64,000 nucleotides of DNA, from NCBI RefSeq assembly GCF_009938225.1, contig NZ_AP019658.1, positions 248,001-312,000 on the forward strand, read 5' to 3'. A program made the translations under genes and the position numbers. Each line of letters begins with the position of its first letter. Position 1 is the first letter of the stretch. Below the pieces are notes generated by a model. The model was not told the origin of the DNA, did not search any database, and worked only from the letters and a program-made list of their open reading frames with translations. Below, piece by piece: positions 34,343 to 43,068 of the stretch. The stretch is from Vibrio ponticus. Lineage in GTDB: Bacteria; Pseudomonadota; Gammaproteobacteria; Enterobacterales; Vibrionaceae.

Positions 34343-35713
34343 TTAGAAAATCAGGTGCGCGACACCCGCAATGACAGGCAGGGTAATCAGTGTACGCAGA
34401 ATGAAAATCGCAAATAGCTCAAAGATGTTTACAGGGATACGGCTACCTAGTAGTAGAGCCCCTACTTCAGACATGTAGATCAGCTGTGTTACTGACATTG
34501 CTGCAATCACAAAGCGAGTCATTTCACTATCGATAGAAGCCGCTAGAATCGATGGGATAAACATATCCGCAAAACCGATCACGATAGTCTTTGATGCTTC
34601 AGCCGCTTCAGGCACGCCCAATAGCTCTAGGTAAGGGATAAATGGCTGACCTAGGAACGAGAAGATTGACGTGTATTCAGCAATAACCAGTGCAACAGTA
34701 CCTAGACCCATAACAACAGGCAGGACACCAAACACCATATCCACTGCGTTGTGAACGCCTTCTTGTAGAATGGTTTTGAGTGATTTTACTTTGCCTGCTT
34801 TTTCTAGCGCGAGCTCCATACCCCAAGAGAAGCTTGAGTGACCCATAGGAATCGCATCAGCATCTTCAGCTGGTTTAGTACCATCGATAAACGTATCACG
34901 CTTGTAGCTTAGAGGTGGTAGGCGAGGAATGATTACCGCCGCAACAAAACCTGCTAAACATACCGCGCCGTAGAAAGGTAGGAACATATGTTCTAGCTCA
35001 ACTTGAGCAATTACTACCAAGCTAAACGTAATTGAAACTGCAGAGAAAGTTGTACCAACAACCGCCGCTTCACGTTCGGTATAGAATTTGTTCTCGTACT
35101 GTTTGCTGGTAAGAAGAATACCCACACTGCCATCGCCCAACCAAGAAGCCATACAGTCAATCGCGCTGCGACCAGGTAGGTTGAAGATAGGACGCATCAC
35201 TTTTGCTAGCAAAGTACCGAACAACTCAAGTAGACCGAAGTTCAGCAGTAGCGGTAGTAAAAGACCAGCAAAGATAAATACAGAGAACAGAGTAGGCAGT
35301 AGACCTTCTAACACCAAGCCACCAGTATTGCCTTCCCAAATTGCTTTTGGACCAATTTGGAAGTAAGTCATCACAACTGCAATACCACCGACAACGCGCA
35401 CTGCTAACCAAAGAGGCGATGGGTTAAATAACCCATTTAAAAATTGGCTGTTAGCAATAAAGCTTGGATTTTTTACACGGCACATTAGTGATGCTGCCGC
35501 CATAAATGCCACGATAGCGGTTACGATACCAACTAAAGCGTCGCCAAACAGTGCTTGGATAGACTTAGCCAATACAGCAACAGGAATAGTGATATCACCG
35601 TTGTAGCTAATCGGTGCCATAAATAGGAACACACCAATCAACGACGGAATCAAAAAGATCCAGAAGTGCGATTTCGGTCTGCTTTGCCCGGTTGCTTGAG
35701 TTTTGTTTGTCAT
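34343..35713 (-). CDS. YjiH family membrane protein (nucleoside-recognition-like Gate domain)
   Basis: A 456-residue integral membrane protein with about 10-12 helices and the Gate-domain feature CMASWLGDGSVGILLTSKQY near the middle. YjiH proteins are thought to be transporters or parts of them. ATG 35713 (MTNKTQATG) has TGAGA at 8 nt; upstream ATGs at 35725 and 35740 lack a site. It faces the GntR gene, with its own upstream region of 260 bp that shows no clear operator. Link to the catabolic cassette is by position only. Confidence 0.85.
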   Translation of the reverse strand: MTNKTQATGQSRPKSHFWIFLIPSLIGVFLFMAPISYNGDITIPVAVLAKSIQALFGDALVGIVTAIVAFMAAASLMCRVKNPSFIANSQFLNGLFNPSPLWLAVRVVGGIAVVMTYFQIGPKAIWEGNTGGLVLEGLLPTLFSVFIFAGLLLPLLLNFGLLELFGTLLAKVMRPIFNLPGRSAIDCMASWLGDGSVGILLTSKQYENKFYTEREAAVVGTTFSAVSITFSLVVIAQVELEHMFLPFYGAVCLAGFVAAVIIPRLPPLSYKRDTFIDGTKPAEDADAIPMGHSSFSWGMELALEKAGKVKSLKTILQEGVHNAVDMVFGVLPVVMGLGTVALVIAEYTSIFSFLGQPFIPYLELLGVPEAAEASKTIVIGFADMFIPSILAASIDSEMTRFVIAAMSVTQLIYMSEVGALLLGSRIPVNIFELFAIFILRTLITLPVIAGVAHLIF

Positions 35714-35973
35714 TGCGGTTCTCATGTTACAACTAGTCAATAATCGCCAGTTTCCGTGGCATAGTTATTCACTAAACATCCTTATTTAATCAATTTAGCG
35801 AAGACTACTGTGTTTTTAGTTAATGCGCAATACTATTCAATAAATATCGCTATTTATTCACCACAAAGTTTTGCTAACAGTATGAATTATAGACAGGTGT
35901 AAATTAGATGGGATGGAAATTAGCATCAGCGAGCGAACAGGAGCCGCTAAGTGCTCCTGTGCAAACTATTTTT

Positions 35974-36651
35974 CTATTGAAGCGAGTGACGTTTATGACG
36001 AGTCAGGTAGAGATAGAGCCAGTAAACCAGTGCCAGAACCAGTGCGAGAGTGATAGGTGCCATAAGTGACGCGATGTGGTACTGAGCAAACAGTCTCGCA
36101 CCGACGACACCACCAAATAAGAAACCGGCAAAGATAAACAGAAAGAGTTTGGCTTTGCGAAAATCAAAGCGCTCACCACGTAGACGTGCGCCAATCATGA
36201 TACCGAGGTCAGTGATAATACCGGTCATGTGAGTGGTGCGTACGACCGCGCCACTAAAAGTGGTAATCATGGCATTTTGCAGTCCACACGCTGCGGAGGC
36301 AAAGTATTGTCCTGTAGTGACGTTTTGCTCAAGGAGTAGGTAAGCAATAAATAGTAGACCTGCTTCGATACATAGCGCGACACCATAGCGACGACCCAGC
36401 TTTAAAGCGGTACATTCAAAAAATGCGCCAGCGAGCGTCGCACCCAGAAGAAAGCTGACTAGGATCATCAGTAGATGCGTGGTCATGCCATCGAGTGACT
36501 CGATACTGGTGCCAAGCAGAGTGACGGTTCCTGAGATGTGCGAAACCGCTTGATGTTGAAAACCAAGTAAACCTATCGCGTTAACAATTCCGGCAAGTAG
36601 GGCAAGAAGGAACGCTCCGTATTCCACCCATCGAGGTAGTCGAGATATCAC
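35974..36651 (-). CDS. YoaK family (DUF1275) membrane protein
   Basis: A 225-residue protein with about six membrane helices. The N-terminal helix LLALLAGIVNAIGLLGF and the pattern SHISGTVTLLG, then CGLQNAMITTFSGAVVRTTHMTGIITD, are diagnostic of YoaK/DUF1275. Function is unknown. GTG 36651 has GGGGAG at 7 nt spacing, which is better than the upstream TTG at 36666. Single gene. Confidence 0.88.
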   Translation of the reverse strand: MISRLPRWVEYGAFLLALLAGIVNAIGLLGFQHQAVSHISGTVTLLGTSIESLDGMTTHLLMILVSFLLGATLAGAFFECTALKLGRRYGVALCIEAGLLFIAYLLLEQNVTTGQYFASAACGLQNAMITTFSGAVVRTTHMTGIITDLGIMIGARLRGERFDFRKAKLFLFIFAGFLFGGVVGARLFAQYHIASLMAPITLALVLALVYWLYLYLTRHKRHSLQ

Positions 36652-36726
36652 TGAATTACTCCCCAAAAGAAGAGGGCGATTATAGCGCCGACTGCTCGAA
36701 CCTTAAAGGGGAGTAGAGTTAAAACT

Positions 36727-37134
36727 CTAGGAAATAGCTTCGATTTGGCAGTCAAATTTTAACCACGATTGCTTGTTTTGTTCGTAAACGGAAAAACTTG
36801 GCTGAGGCAGTTCTTGGTTGGTGAATATGCCCACCGGTATGACGATAAAATCTGACAACGCTGACAGAGTTAGCATCACGGTAGTGCCACATGCTGGACA
36901 GAAGGAGTAATGGACTTGATTGCCGGAATCCCCAATGCGACTGAACTCAACCACATCGCCGCTGTATGACACTTGGGATTTGTTAAAACGCGCCTGAACA
37001 CCAAATACACTACCGGTTCTTTTCTGACAGGCGAAACAGTGGCAAATTGCCGTACGAATTGGCTCACCTTTGCAGATCAAACTTACTTGACCACAACTGC
37101 ATTCAGCAGTGCGGATTTTAACATCATGTTTCAT
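36727..37134 (-). CDS. GFA-fold (glutathione-dependent formaldehyde-activating-like) zinc protein
   Basis: A 135-residue CENP-V/GFA-domain protein with its zinc ligands in order: CSCG near residue 13, CHCFAC near residue 32 and CPAC near residue 80. Members are annotated as formaldehyde-activating enzymes, although many have other or unknown roles. A glutathione-dependent formaldehyde dehydrogenase is encoded 10 kb away (47005-48153), not in the same unit. It is divergent from the hypothetical gene at 37209. Confidence 0.9.
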   Translation of the reverse strand: MKHDVKIRTAECSCGQVSLICKGEPIRTAICHCFACQKRTGSVFGVQARFNKSQVSYSGDVVEFSRIGDSGNQVHYSFCPACGTTVMLTLSALSDFIVIPVGIFTNQELPQPSFSVYEQNKQSWLKFDCQIEAIS

Positions 37135-37208
37135 TATCGATCCTTGAGATAACCTTTAGCCGCTGATATGTTTATTGTCACTATAAGGATATACATACTA
37201 AGTAAATT

Positions 37209-37829
37209 ATGAAAAAGCGTCTGTTACCGATCCCACTAATTTTATTAATTCCGATATTGCTGCTGATTGTCGTCGTTGCCGCGGGTCTATACCGTTTTAG
37301 TCTCGATGACGAAGAGATCTTAGCTAAATTCCCCAGCCAAAGCCAAGTGGTTGACCCAATAGTTAAGCAAGTGTTCTCAATTCAAACTCCGAACCCTTGG
37401 ACTATTCAAGTGCCAGAGTCTGCAGCATTCGCCTTTATTGATGAGTTAGATACGCAAGCGCAAATTGCGTTTGGTCCTTATGATTCAGGTGCCGAGAGGG
37501 GGCAAGTAACGGTAAGTACTAAGTGGCTAACGTTTGTTGATACCAACCAATATATTTCGCTGATGACCGTCTCTAATCAAGGCAGTGGAGTGTTCAGTTA
37601 CTTAGCCTCTTTTCGCTACGATACTGAGCGAAAGCGTGTCGTGTTAATTGACAGTGTATTGATTGGTGATCGTATCGCTGTCGATAAACTTGCTTACGAC
37701 AATTCACAAGTCGCGATTGACTACCGTCAGCATAGTGTTAACCAGCCGATGTCGGCTGAGCCAGAAGAGAAAGTAACGCAGCTGATAACTGTGAATTCGA
37801 ATTTGACGCTTTTGTTGCACACAAAATAA
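37209..37829 (+). CDS. Hypothetical membrane-anchored protein
   Basis: A 206-residue protein with one N-terminal membrane helix (about residues 7-27) and a soluble, probably periplasmic part rich in beta-strand residues. No Cys and no known motif. I do not recognise the family. The ribosome site is weak (AAGGA lies far upstream at 37185). It stands upstream of the small CBM48-like gene by 71 bp and may be co-transcribed. Confidence 0.7.
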   Translation: MKKRLLPIPLILLIPILLLIVVVAAGLYRFSLDDEEILAKFPSQSQVVDPIVKQVFSIQTPNPWTIQVPESAAFAFIDELDTQAQIAFGPYDSGAERGQVTVSTKWLTFVDTNQYISLMTVSNQGSGVFSYLASFRYDTERKRVVLIDSVLIGDRIAVDKLAYDNSQVAIDYRQHSVNQPMSAEPEEKVTQLITVNSNLTLLLHTK

Positions 37830-37900
37830 ACGGTTGTTTGTGTGATACAGATTGCCTATATTGAAAGGCGTTATTTTTCTTGTTGTTGATGGAGTAATAA

Positions 37901-38197
37901 ATGATAAATAAGCGTTTCTTTAAAACTAAGGATGAGGTGGAAGTGACTTTTGAACTGCCTCAAGAACACGTTGGTAAGAGTGTTGAGTTGGTGGCTGACT
38001 TTTTAGATTGGCAGCCAATGCAAATGAAGAAAGTCGCTAAAAGTAAATCATTCAAGTTCAAAACTCGTCTGCCAAAAGATAAGCAGTACGAGTTTCGCTA
38101 TCTGGTTGATAATGAGCGCTGGATTAATGACCCAAGTGCTGATCATTACAAACCAAATGGGTTTGGCGAAGATAATTGTTTGGTAAATACATATTAA
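37901..38197 (+). CDS. Isoamylase early-set (CBM48/AMPK1-like) domain protein
   Basis: A 98-residue stand-alone carbohydrate-binding-like domain. VADFLDWQPMQMKKV and YEFRYLVDNERWINDPSADHY match the E-set domain in glycogen-branching enzymes and AMPK beta subunits. It probably binds a glycogen-type polysaccharide or acts as an adaptor; no catalytic part is attached. GGAG lies 6 nt before the ATG. Followed by a terminator. Confidence 0.9.
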   Translation: MINKRFFKTKDEVEVTFELPQEHVGKSVELVADFLDWQPMQMKKVAKSKSFKFKTRLPKDKQYEFRYLVDNERWINDPSADHYKPNGFGEDNCLVNTY

Positions 38198-38247
38198 TAA
38201 CTAATTCAAATAATTACCGAACGGTTAATCGATAAGTTGATAGAAAC

Positions 38248-38270
38248 AAGGCGCGTATAGCGCCTTTTTT
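38248..38270 (+). terminator. Terminator of the CBM48-like gene
   Basis: AAGGCGC-GTATA-GCGCCTT followed by Ts. Confidence 0.85.
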
Positions 38271-38401
38271 GATCGCAAACTGACTTGGATAGGGTGACAA
38301 GTGCCTGATAAATTCGTACCCTTATAGCCGTTTTATGGGTGTGGAAATGAAGATTTATACACTTAGTACAGATAAGAATTCGAACGATATAAGGTCAAAT
38401 T

Positions 38402-39709
38402 GTGCAAGTAACAACAAGAAAAGCACGCGTTTCTGATCTCTCGAAACGTAAAAAAATGATGCTTTTGGGATTACCGCTGTTAGCTATTATTGCAATTGCG
38501 TCAACAGGTAACCAATCACCCACTATCCGCACTATTGATCTTTCCCTTCCTGAATCAACATTGGTTGAAAAACTTCTTCACGACAACGCCGAGATTAAGG
38601 ATATGCCGAACTACGAATATCAAATTCGTGTCGGTGATAATTTGAGCTCAATCTTTGACCAGCTTGGCTTTGGTTACAGTGATCTGATGAAGATTATGGA
38701 AACGGACCTTAACTATCTGGCTTTAGATACATTAAAGCCGGGTAACACGCTGCGTTTTTGGCGTGATGAAGAGACCAATGAGCTCAAAAAAATGGAGCTG
38801 GAGTTCAGCCTGGTTGAACATGCGGTTTATACCCGTACTCCAGATGGCGACTACACGTTTACCGATGTGAAGATCCCGGGGGTATGGAAAGAGTTTCCAA
38901 TGGTGGGCGAAATTAACGGCAGCTTCTCTCAATCCGTTAACCGTTTAGGTCTTGGTATTACTGAGGTTGAGCAAATCGTTGCGCTGCTTAAAGATAAGCT
39001 TAATTTTTCACGAGATCTGCGAGCGGGTGACAAATTTGAAGTGGTGCAGTCGCGTCAATTTGTTGATGATAAGCTAACGGGTAATCGAGAGATTCAAGCA
39101 GTTAAGATCATTACTCGCGGTACGGAATACACAGCTTACCTTCATTCTGACGGTCAATATTACGATAAGAATGGCGACAGTCTACAGCGTGCATTCCAGC
39201 GTAAACCGGTGAATGGTAACTACCGCTTAAGCTCGAACTTTAACCCGCACCGTAAGCACCCTGTAACAGGACGAATTGCCCCACACAACGGGACGGACTG
39301 GGCAACACCGGTGGGTACACCGATTGTTTCGACTGGTGATGGGGTGGTGATCATGACACGTAAACACCCTTATGCGGGTAACTACGTGGTGATACAGCAT
39401 GGCAGCACCTACAAGACTCGTTACTTACACCTGAGCAAAATCTTAGTGCGTAAAGGTCAAAAAGTAACACGTGGTCAGCGTATTGGTTTATCGGGTAAAA
39501 CGGGGCGTGTAACAGGTCCGCACATTCACTATGAGTTGATTGCGCGAGGTCGACCAGTCAATGCGATGAAAGCCAATATTCCGATGGCAAACTCAGTGCC
39601 GAAGAAAGATATGGCAGCATTTGAAGCCAGACGTGCCGAGCTTGATACCATGTTACGTCAGCAAGAGCTTAAGCTTGCTCAGCAGACCAGCGATAACGCT
39701 TCAAGCTAA
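38402..39709 (+). CDS. shyA: Peptidoglycan DD-endopeptidase, M23 family, ShyA-like
   Basis: A 435-residue envelope hydrolase with an N-terminal membrane anchor (MMLLGLPLLAIIAIAS), a LysM/OapA-like domain (YEYQIRVGDNLSSIFDQLGF, about residues 72-130), a middle domain and a C-terminal LytM domain with zinc ligands H-x3-D in HNGTDWA (near residue 295) and HIHYEL (near residue 373). It cuts the D-Ala-mDAP cross-link so that new wall can be inserted. Domain order matches V. cholerae ShyA, which is on chromosome 2. GTG start with AAGG upstream. Confidence 0.92.
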   Translation: MQVTTRKARVSDLSKRKKMMLLGLPLLAIIAIASTGNQSPTIRTIDLSLPESTLVEKLLHDNAEIKDMPNYEYQIRVGDNLSSIFDQLGFGYSDLMKIMETDLNYLALDTLKPGNTLRFWRDEETNELKKMELEFSLVEHAVYTRTPDGDYTFTDVKIPGVWKEFPMVGEINGSFSQSVNRLGLGITEVEQIVALLKDKLNFSRDLRAGDKFEVVQSRQFVDDKLTGNREIQAVKIITRGTEYTAYLHSDGQYYDKNGDSLQRAFQRKPVNGNYRLSSNFNPHRKHPVTGRIAPHNGTDWATPVGTPIVSTGDGVVIMTRKHPYAGNYVVIQHGSTYKTRYLHLSKILVRKGQKVTRGQRIGLSGKTGRVTGPHIHYELIARGRPVNAMKANIPMANSVPKKDMAAFEARRAELDTMLRQQELKLAQQTSDNASS

Positions 39710-39726
39710 TTTGCAGAGATAAAACC

Positions 39727-39753
39727 AAGGCGAGCATTAGCTCGCCTTTTTGT
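39727..39753. terminator. Bidirectional terminator between shyA and lldD
   Basis: AAGGCGAGC-ATTA-GCTCGCCTT with T tracts on both strands serves the two convergent genes. Confidence 0.85.
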
Positions 39754-39756
39754 CTT

Positions 39757-40896
39757 TTAAGGCATTGCAACTAATGATTCTCGGCTGAGATCGGCAATGG
39801 TTTTTGCGCCAGTTAGCGTCATCGCTACGCGCATTTCTTTATCGTAAAGGTCGAGTAGATGTTCAACGCCAGTTTGCCCTTGCGCTGCTAATGCGTAGAC
39901 AAAGGAGCGACCAAGTAACGTACAATCTGCCCCCAAGGCTAACATGCGTACCACATCCAAACCGGTGCGTATGCCTGAGTCGACCATAATTTTTAAATCC
40001 CCTTTTACTGCGTCGGCAATGTCTGGTAGGGCTCGCGCAGTAGACAACACACCATCTAGCTGGCGACCCCCGTGGTTAGACACCACAATGCCATCGGCAC
40101 CAAAATGCACCGCATCTTTGGCATCTTCGGTATCTAAGATGCCTTTAATCACCATCGGTCCGTCCCAAAAATCACGGATCCATTCGAGATCTTTCCAACT
40201 AATTGAAGGGTCAAAGTTCGCCCCTAGCCATCCGATGTAATCTTCCAGCTTGGTTGGTTCACCGCGATAGGTTGAGATATTACCTAAATCATGGGGTTTA
40301 CCTAGCAGCCCAACATCCAACGCCCAACTTGGGTGTCGCATCGATTGAAATATGCGACGCATGGCGGCATTGGGACCGCTCATACCTGAGTGCATGTCGC
40401 GATAGCGTGCGCCAGGTACAGGCATATCAACAGTAAACACCAGTGTTGTTACTCCAGCGGCTTTTGCGCGCTCTAACACATTGCGCATAAAGCCACGGTC
40501 TTTAAGTACATAGAGCTGAAACCACATTGGACGAGTGATTGCTGGTGCAACTTCTTCAATTGGACAAACCGAAACCGTCGACATGGTGAACGGAATGCCT
40601 TTGTTTTCCGCGGCTTTTGCTGCTTGCACTTCACCACGGCGTGCGTACATGCCGGTTAACCCAACAGGCGCAAGCGCGATTGGCATTGCGAGCTTTTCAC
40701 CAAATAACTCGGTCTCTAGGCTTAGGTCTTCCATATTTCGCAGTACACGTTGGCGCAGAGCGATATCTGACAAATCCTCGGTATTACGCTTTAAGGTGTG
40801 TTCCTTGTAGGAGCCACCATCTATGTAGTGGAACAAAAATGGCGGCAATTTAGCTTTTGCTGCTGCACGGTAGTCGGTAGAGGCTGAAATAATCAT
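39757..40896 (-). CDS. lldD: FMN-dependent L-lactate dehydrogenase
   Basis: A 379-residue member of the FMN-dependent alpha-hydroxyacid dehydrogenases. The active-site His/Arg motif [10 protein letters not shown] (near residue 275), FMN segment MPIALAPVG and [13 protein letters not shown] are present. It oxidises L-lactate to pyruvate and passes electrons to quinone at the inner membrane. No lactate permease or regulator adjoins, unlike lldPRD of E. coli, so it stands alone here. Convergent with shyA. Confidence 0.94.
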   Translation of the reverse strand: MIISASTDYRAAAKAKLPPFLFHYIDGGSYKEHTLKRNTEDLSDIALRQRVLRNMEDLSLETELFGEKLAMPIALAPVGLTGMYARRGEVQAAKAAENKGIPFTMSTVSVCPIEEVAPAITRPMWFQLYVLKDRGFMRNVLERAKAAGVTTLVFTVDMPVPGARYRDMHSGMSGPNAAMRRIFQSMRHPSWALDVGLLGKPHDLGNISTYRGEPTKLEDYIGWLGANFDPSISWKDLEWIRDFWDGPMVIKGILDTEDAKDAVHFGADGIVVSNHGGRQLDGVLSTARALPDIADAVKGDLKIMVDSGIRTGLDVVRMLALGADCTLLGRSFVYALAAQGQTGVEHLLDLYDKEMRVAMTLTGAKTIADLSRESLVAMP

Positions 40897-41209
40897 AGGT
40901 GATTCCTATCAATTAGAGTTTGGTGACGGAGCAGCAAACATTCTTATTATCATTTAGGTTACAGAGTTCGAAAAAGAACAATGAGTTGTAATGTTACGTA
41001 ATTGTTATTATTCAATAAACAAAGTAAATGAAAATAATTGATTCCAAAACTGACCCAATCGTTCGGCACTGAGTCGACGCGTATGAATCGGTGATTCAAC
41101 GGACAACTATTTTTGATAGAGGTTGAATTGTGAGCTCTTATGGCAACTCACTGGTTGTAGTTCAGCTCTGTTTCTATACTTAGGAGGGAAGAAGAAAGAG
41201 GAGTTTGCT

Positions 41210-41689
41210 ATGACTATTGCAACTCGATTTGATCGCTATTTGAAACAGCACAATATTGCTTTTCAAACTATTCCACATGAGCATAGCCGCAGTTCGCTGC
41301 ACAGTGGGGTCGTTGCTGGTATCCCTCTAGTTAACTTGGCGAAAGCGGTCGTGCTTGAAGACCATGAAGGACACCATGTGATGGCGGTATTGCCATCAAA
41401 TAATAAAATCAGCTTGTCGCGTGTTAATGATGAGCTCAATGCCAGCTTTCATTTAGTTAAAGAAAAGCAAGTTTATGAGCTATTTAAAGATTGTGATAGC
41501 GGCGCTGTGCCCCCCATAGGTAGTCCTTACCATATGTCGACACTGTGCGATGAAACCTTGACGAATTTAGACGCAGTCTATTTAGAAGCCGGTGACCATG
41601 AGACCTTACTAAAACTTGATAGAGAGGCGTTTAATCGATTAATGAACGACAGTAAGTGTTTCCGTTTTAGTAGCCAAGTTTTTCACTGA
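41210..41689 (+). CDS. YbaK/ProX-type aminoacyl-tRNA deacylase family protein
   Basis: A 159-residue YbaK-like domain protein. ATG 41210 has GAGGAG at 6 nt; the longer frame from 41123 has no site. The core VNLAKAVVLEDHEGHHVMAVLPSNNKIS includes the Lys (in LAKAVV) and the conserved IGSPYHM loop. Relatives hydrolyse mischarged tRNAs, such as Cys-tRNAPro. Specificity is not predictable. Single gene with terminator. Confidence 0.9.
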   Translation: MTIATRFDRYLKQHNIAFQTIPHEHSRSSLHSGVVAGIPLVNLAKAVVLEDHEGHHVMAVLPSNNKISLSRVNDELNASFHLVKEKQVYELFKDCDSGAVPPIGSPYHMSTLCDETLTNLDAVYLEAGDHETLLKLDREAFNRLMNDSKCFRFSSQVFH

Positions 41690-41709
41690 AGCACGGGTTT
41701 GTCTCTACT

Positions 41710-41741
41710 GCCTCTAGTTAAACTAGAGGCTTAGTTATTTT
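41710..41741 (+). terminator. Terminator of the YbaK-like gene
   Basis: GCCTCTAG-TTAAA-CTAGAGGC followed by TTAGTTATTTTT. Confidence 0.8.
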
Positions 41742-41761
41742 TAGTCTCAGATTAATCGTTG

Positions 41762-42727
41762 TTAGAGTGAGTTAGACCAGGCATTTTGGTTAGGGTCATG
41801 TTTCTCTATCCAATTCGCATCTTCTCGAGCCTGTAGATAGAGTTGTAATCCATGGTAAGAATGAAAAACGGCTGCGCCACCTAAGTGGGCAAAATCGTCA
41901 AAGAAATCATCCTCAAATTTGCAAAGCTCGGCGAGTGAATTTACTTGCTTCGATAGTACCCATTGAATGGCAAATGCTGGTGCTGTCGCGCCTGAAATTT
42001 CGACATCGACAATTTCCGATTGGACGTAAAGTAGCGTTTGCTGCTCATGTTCGATTTGCTGGCTTTCAATTTCTTGCAGCGTAATTTCATCAATAATTTC
42101 TCGGCGTTTAGTTGGCGTTAATCGCTTATTGAGTTTTGCTATCTGCAATGCGTAGCTGAAACGAACGGGAGTGACTATCTCAACCAACTGGGTCAGCAAT
42201 TCTTTATCAATGCCACTGCCATCAACGAAGAAATCGATACAGGCATCTAATGAAGGATATTGGGTGCCGTTAAACTCAAAGTTTGACGTGTCATCTAGTA
42301 TTTCTAGCGCTTGGTCATCGACACTCAGAGCCCAACCTTCATATGCAATGCGTTGTTTGGCGATCAGATACATTTGCCATGCACTTTCACCAAAGCCACC
42401 GAGAATCGCACCAGAAAACTCGCTGTGTTTTAATTCCTCTTCTGTCCAGTTTTCTCCAACCGCTAAGTGTTTGGTGTATTTGGTGATCAGTGTTTGCTTT
42501 ATATGCGAGCGTAGTACCCAAACCGAGCGAATATGACGAGGGTACTTAAATGAACAGCATTCTCGACACGCGGGTAGCGATAGCAATGGGTGAGCTAGAC
42601 TGGCGGTGACATTACTGCTATCAGGGAATTCTATTGCGGTGGAAGAGGGTTCACCACAAAACCAGCAGGTATGACGACAGTTAAAAGGGATGTCAATTAA
42701 ACTGTAGTTGAGCGTAGGCATAAGCAT
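41762..42727 (-). CDS. Hypothetical protein with N-terminal zinc knuckle
   Basis: A 321-residue soluble protein. C21-x2-C24 (CWFCGEP) and C54-x2-C57 (CRECCSF) form a likely treble-clef or zinc-ribbon site resembling the start of some HNH-type proteins, but I see no HNH catalytic motif after it. A Glu/Gln-rich helix lies at about residues 205-230 (EITLQEIESQQIEHEQQ). The C-terminus is rich in Phe/Asp. I do not recognise the family. Start is ATG 42727 or 42721. Single gene. Confidence 0.75.
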   Translation of the reverse strand: MLMPTLNYSLIDIPFNCRHTCWFCGEPSSTAIEFPDSSNVTASLAHPLLSLPACRECCSFKYPRHIRSVWVLRSHIKQTLITKYTKHLAVGENWTEEELKHSEFSGAILGGFGESAWQMYLIAKQRIAYEGWALSVDDQALEILDDTSNFEFNGTQYPSLDACIDFFVDGSGIDKELLTQLVEIVTPVRFSYALQIAKLNKRLTPTKRREIIDEITLQEIESQQIEHEQQTLLYVQSEIVDVEISGATAPAFAIQWVLSKQVNSLAELCKFEDDFFDDFAHLGGAAVFHSYHGLQLYLQAREDANWIEKHDPNQNAWSNSL

Positions 42728-43068
42728 GATGGTTGGTTATTTTAAGCTAGTTTACCGCTTAACGTTGCGATTGTAATGAACAGAAAATCACCGTGTTCTA
42801 GGAATAGAGCAAAATCGCTTATTTAAAGAAGGTTGGATTATCGTTACGACAAAAAAATCGATTCAAAGTTGAAAGGGACGTTAACTCAGCGTTAACCTTG
42901 GCATTGCTAGTATATGCGACAAATCACAGCGCCTCTTAAAGTTTTTGACTTTAAGATGGATTTTAACACACCACTGGAGCGTGGCGTTGAGTAGAGGCCT
43001 TGTATTTATTCAGTAATTTTATTTTATGAGTTACTGCAAATAAAAATAATATAAGCCAAGGTATATTC
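42728..43068. other. Intergenic region before the EAL-GGDEF gene
   Basis: 341 bp between divergent genes. It must hold both promoters, but I find no strong palindrome, repeat or RNA feature. Confidence 0.5.
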
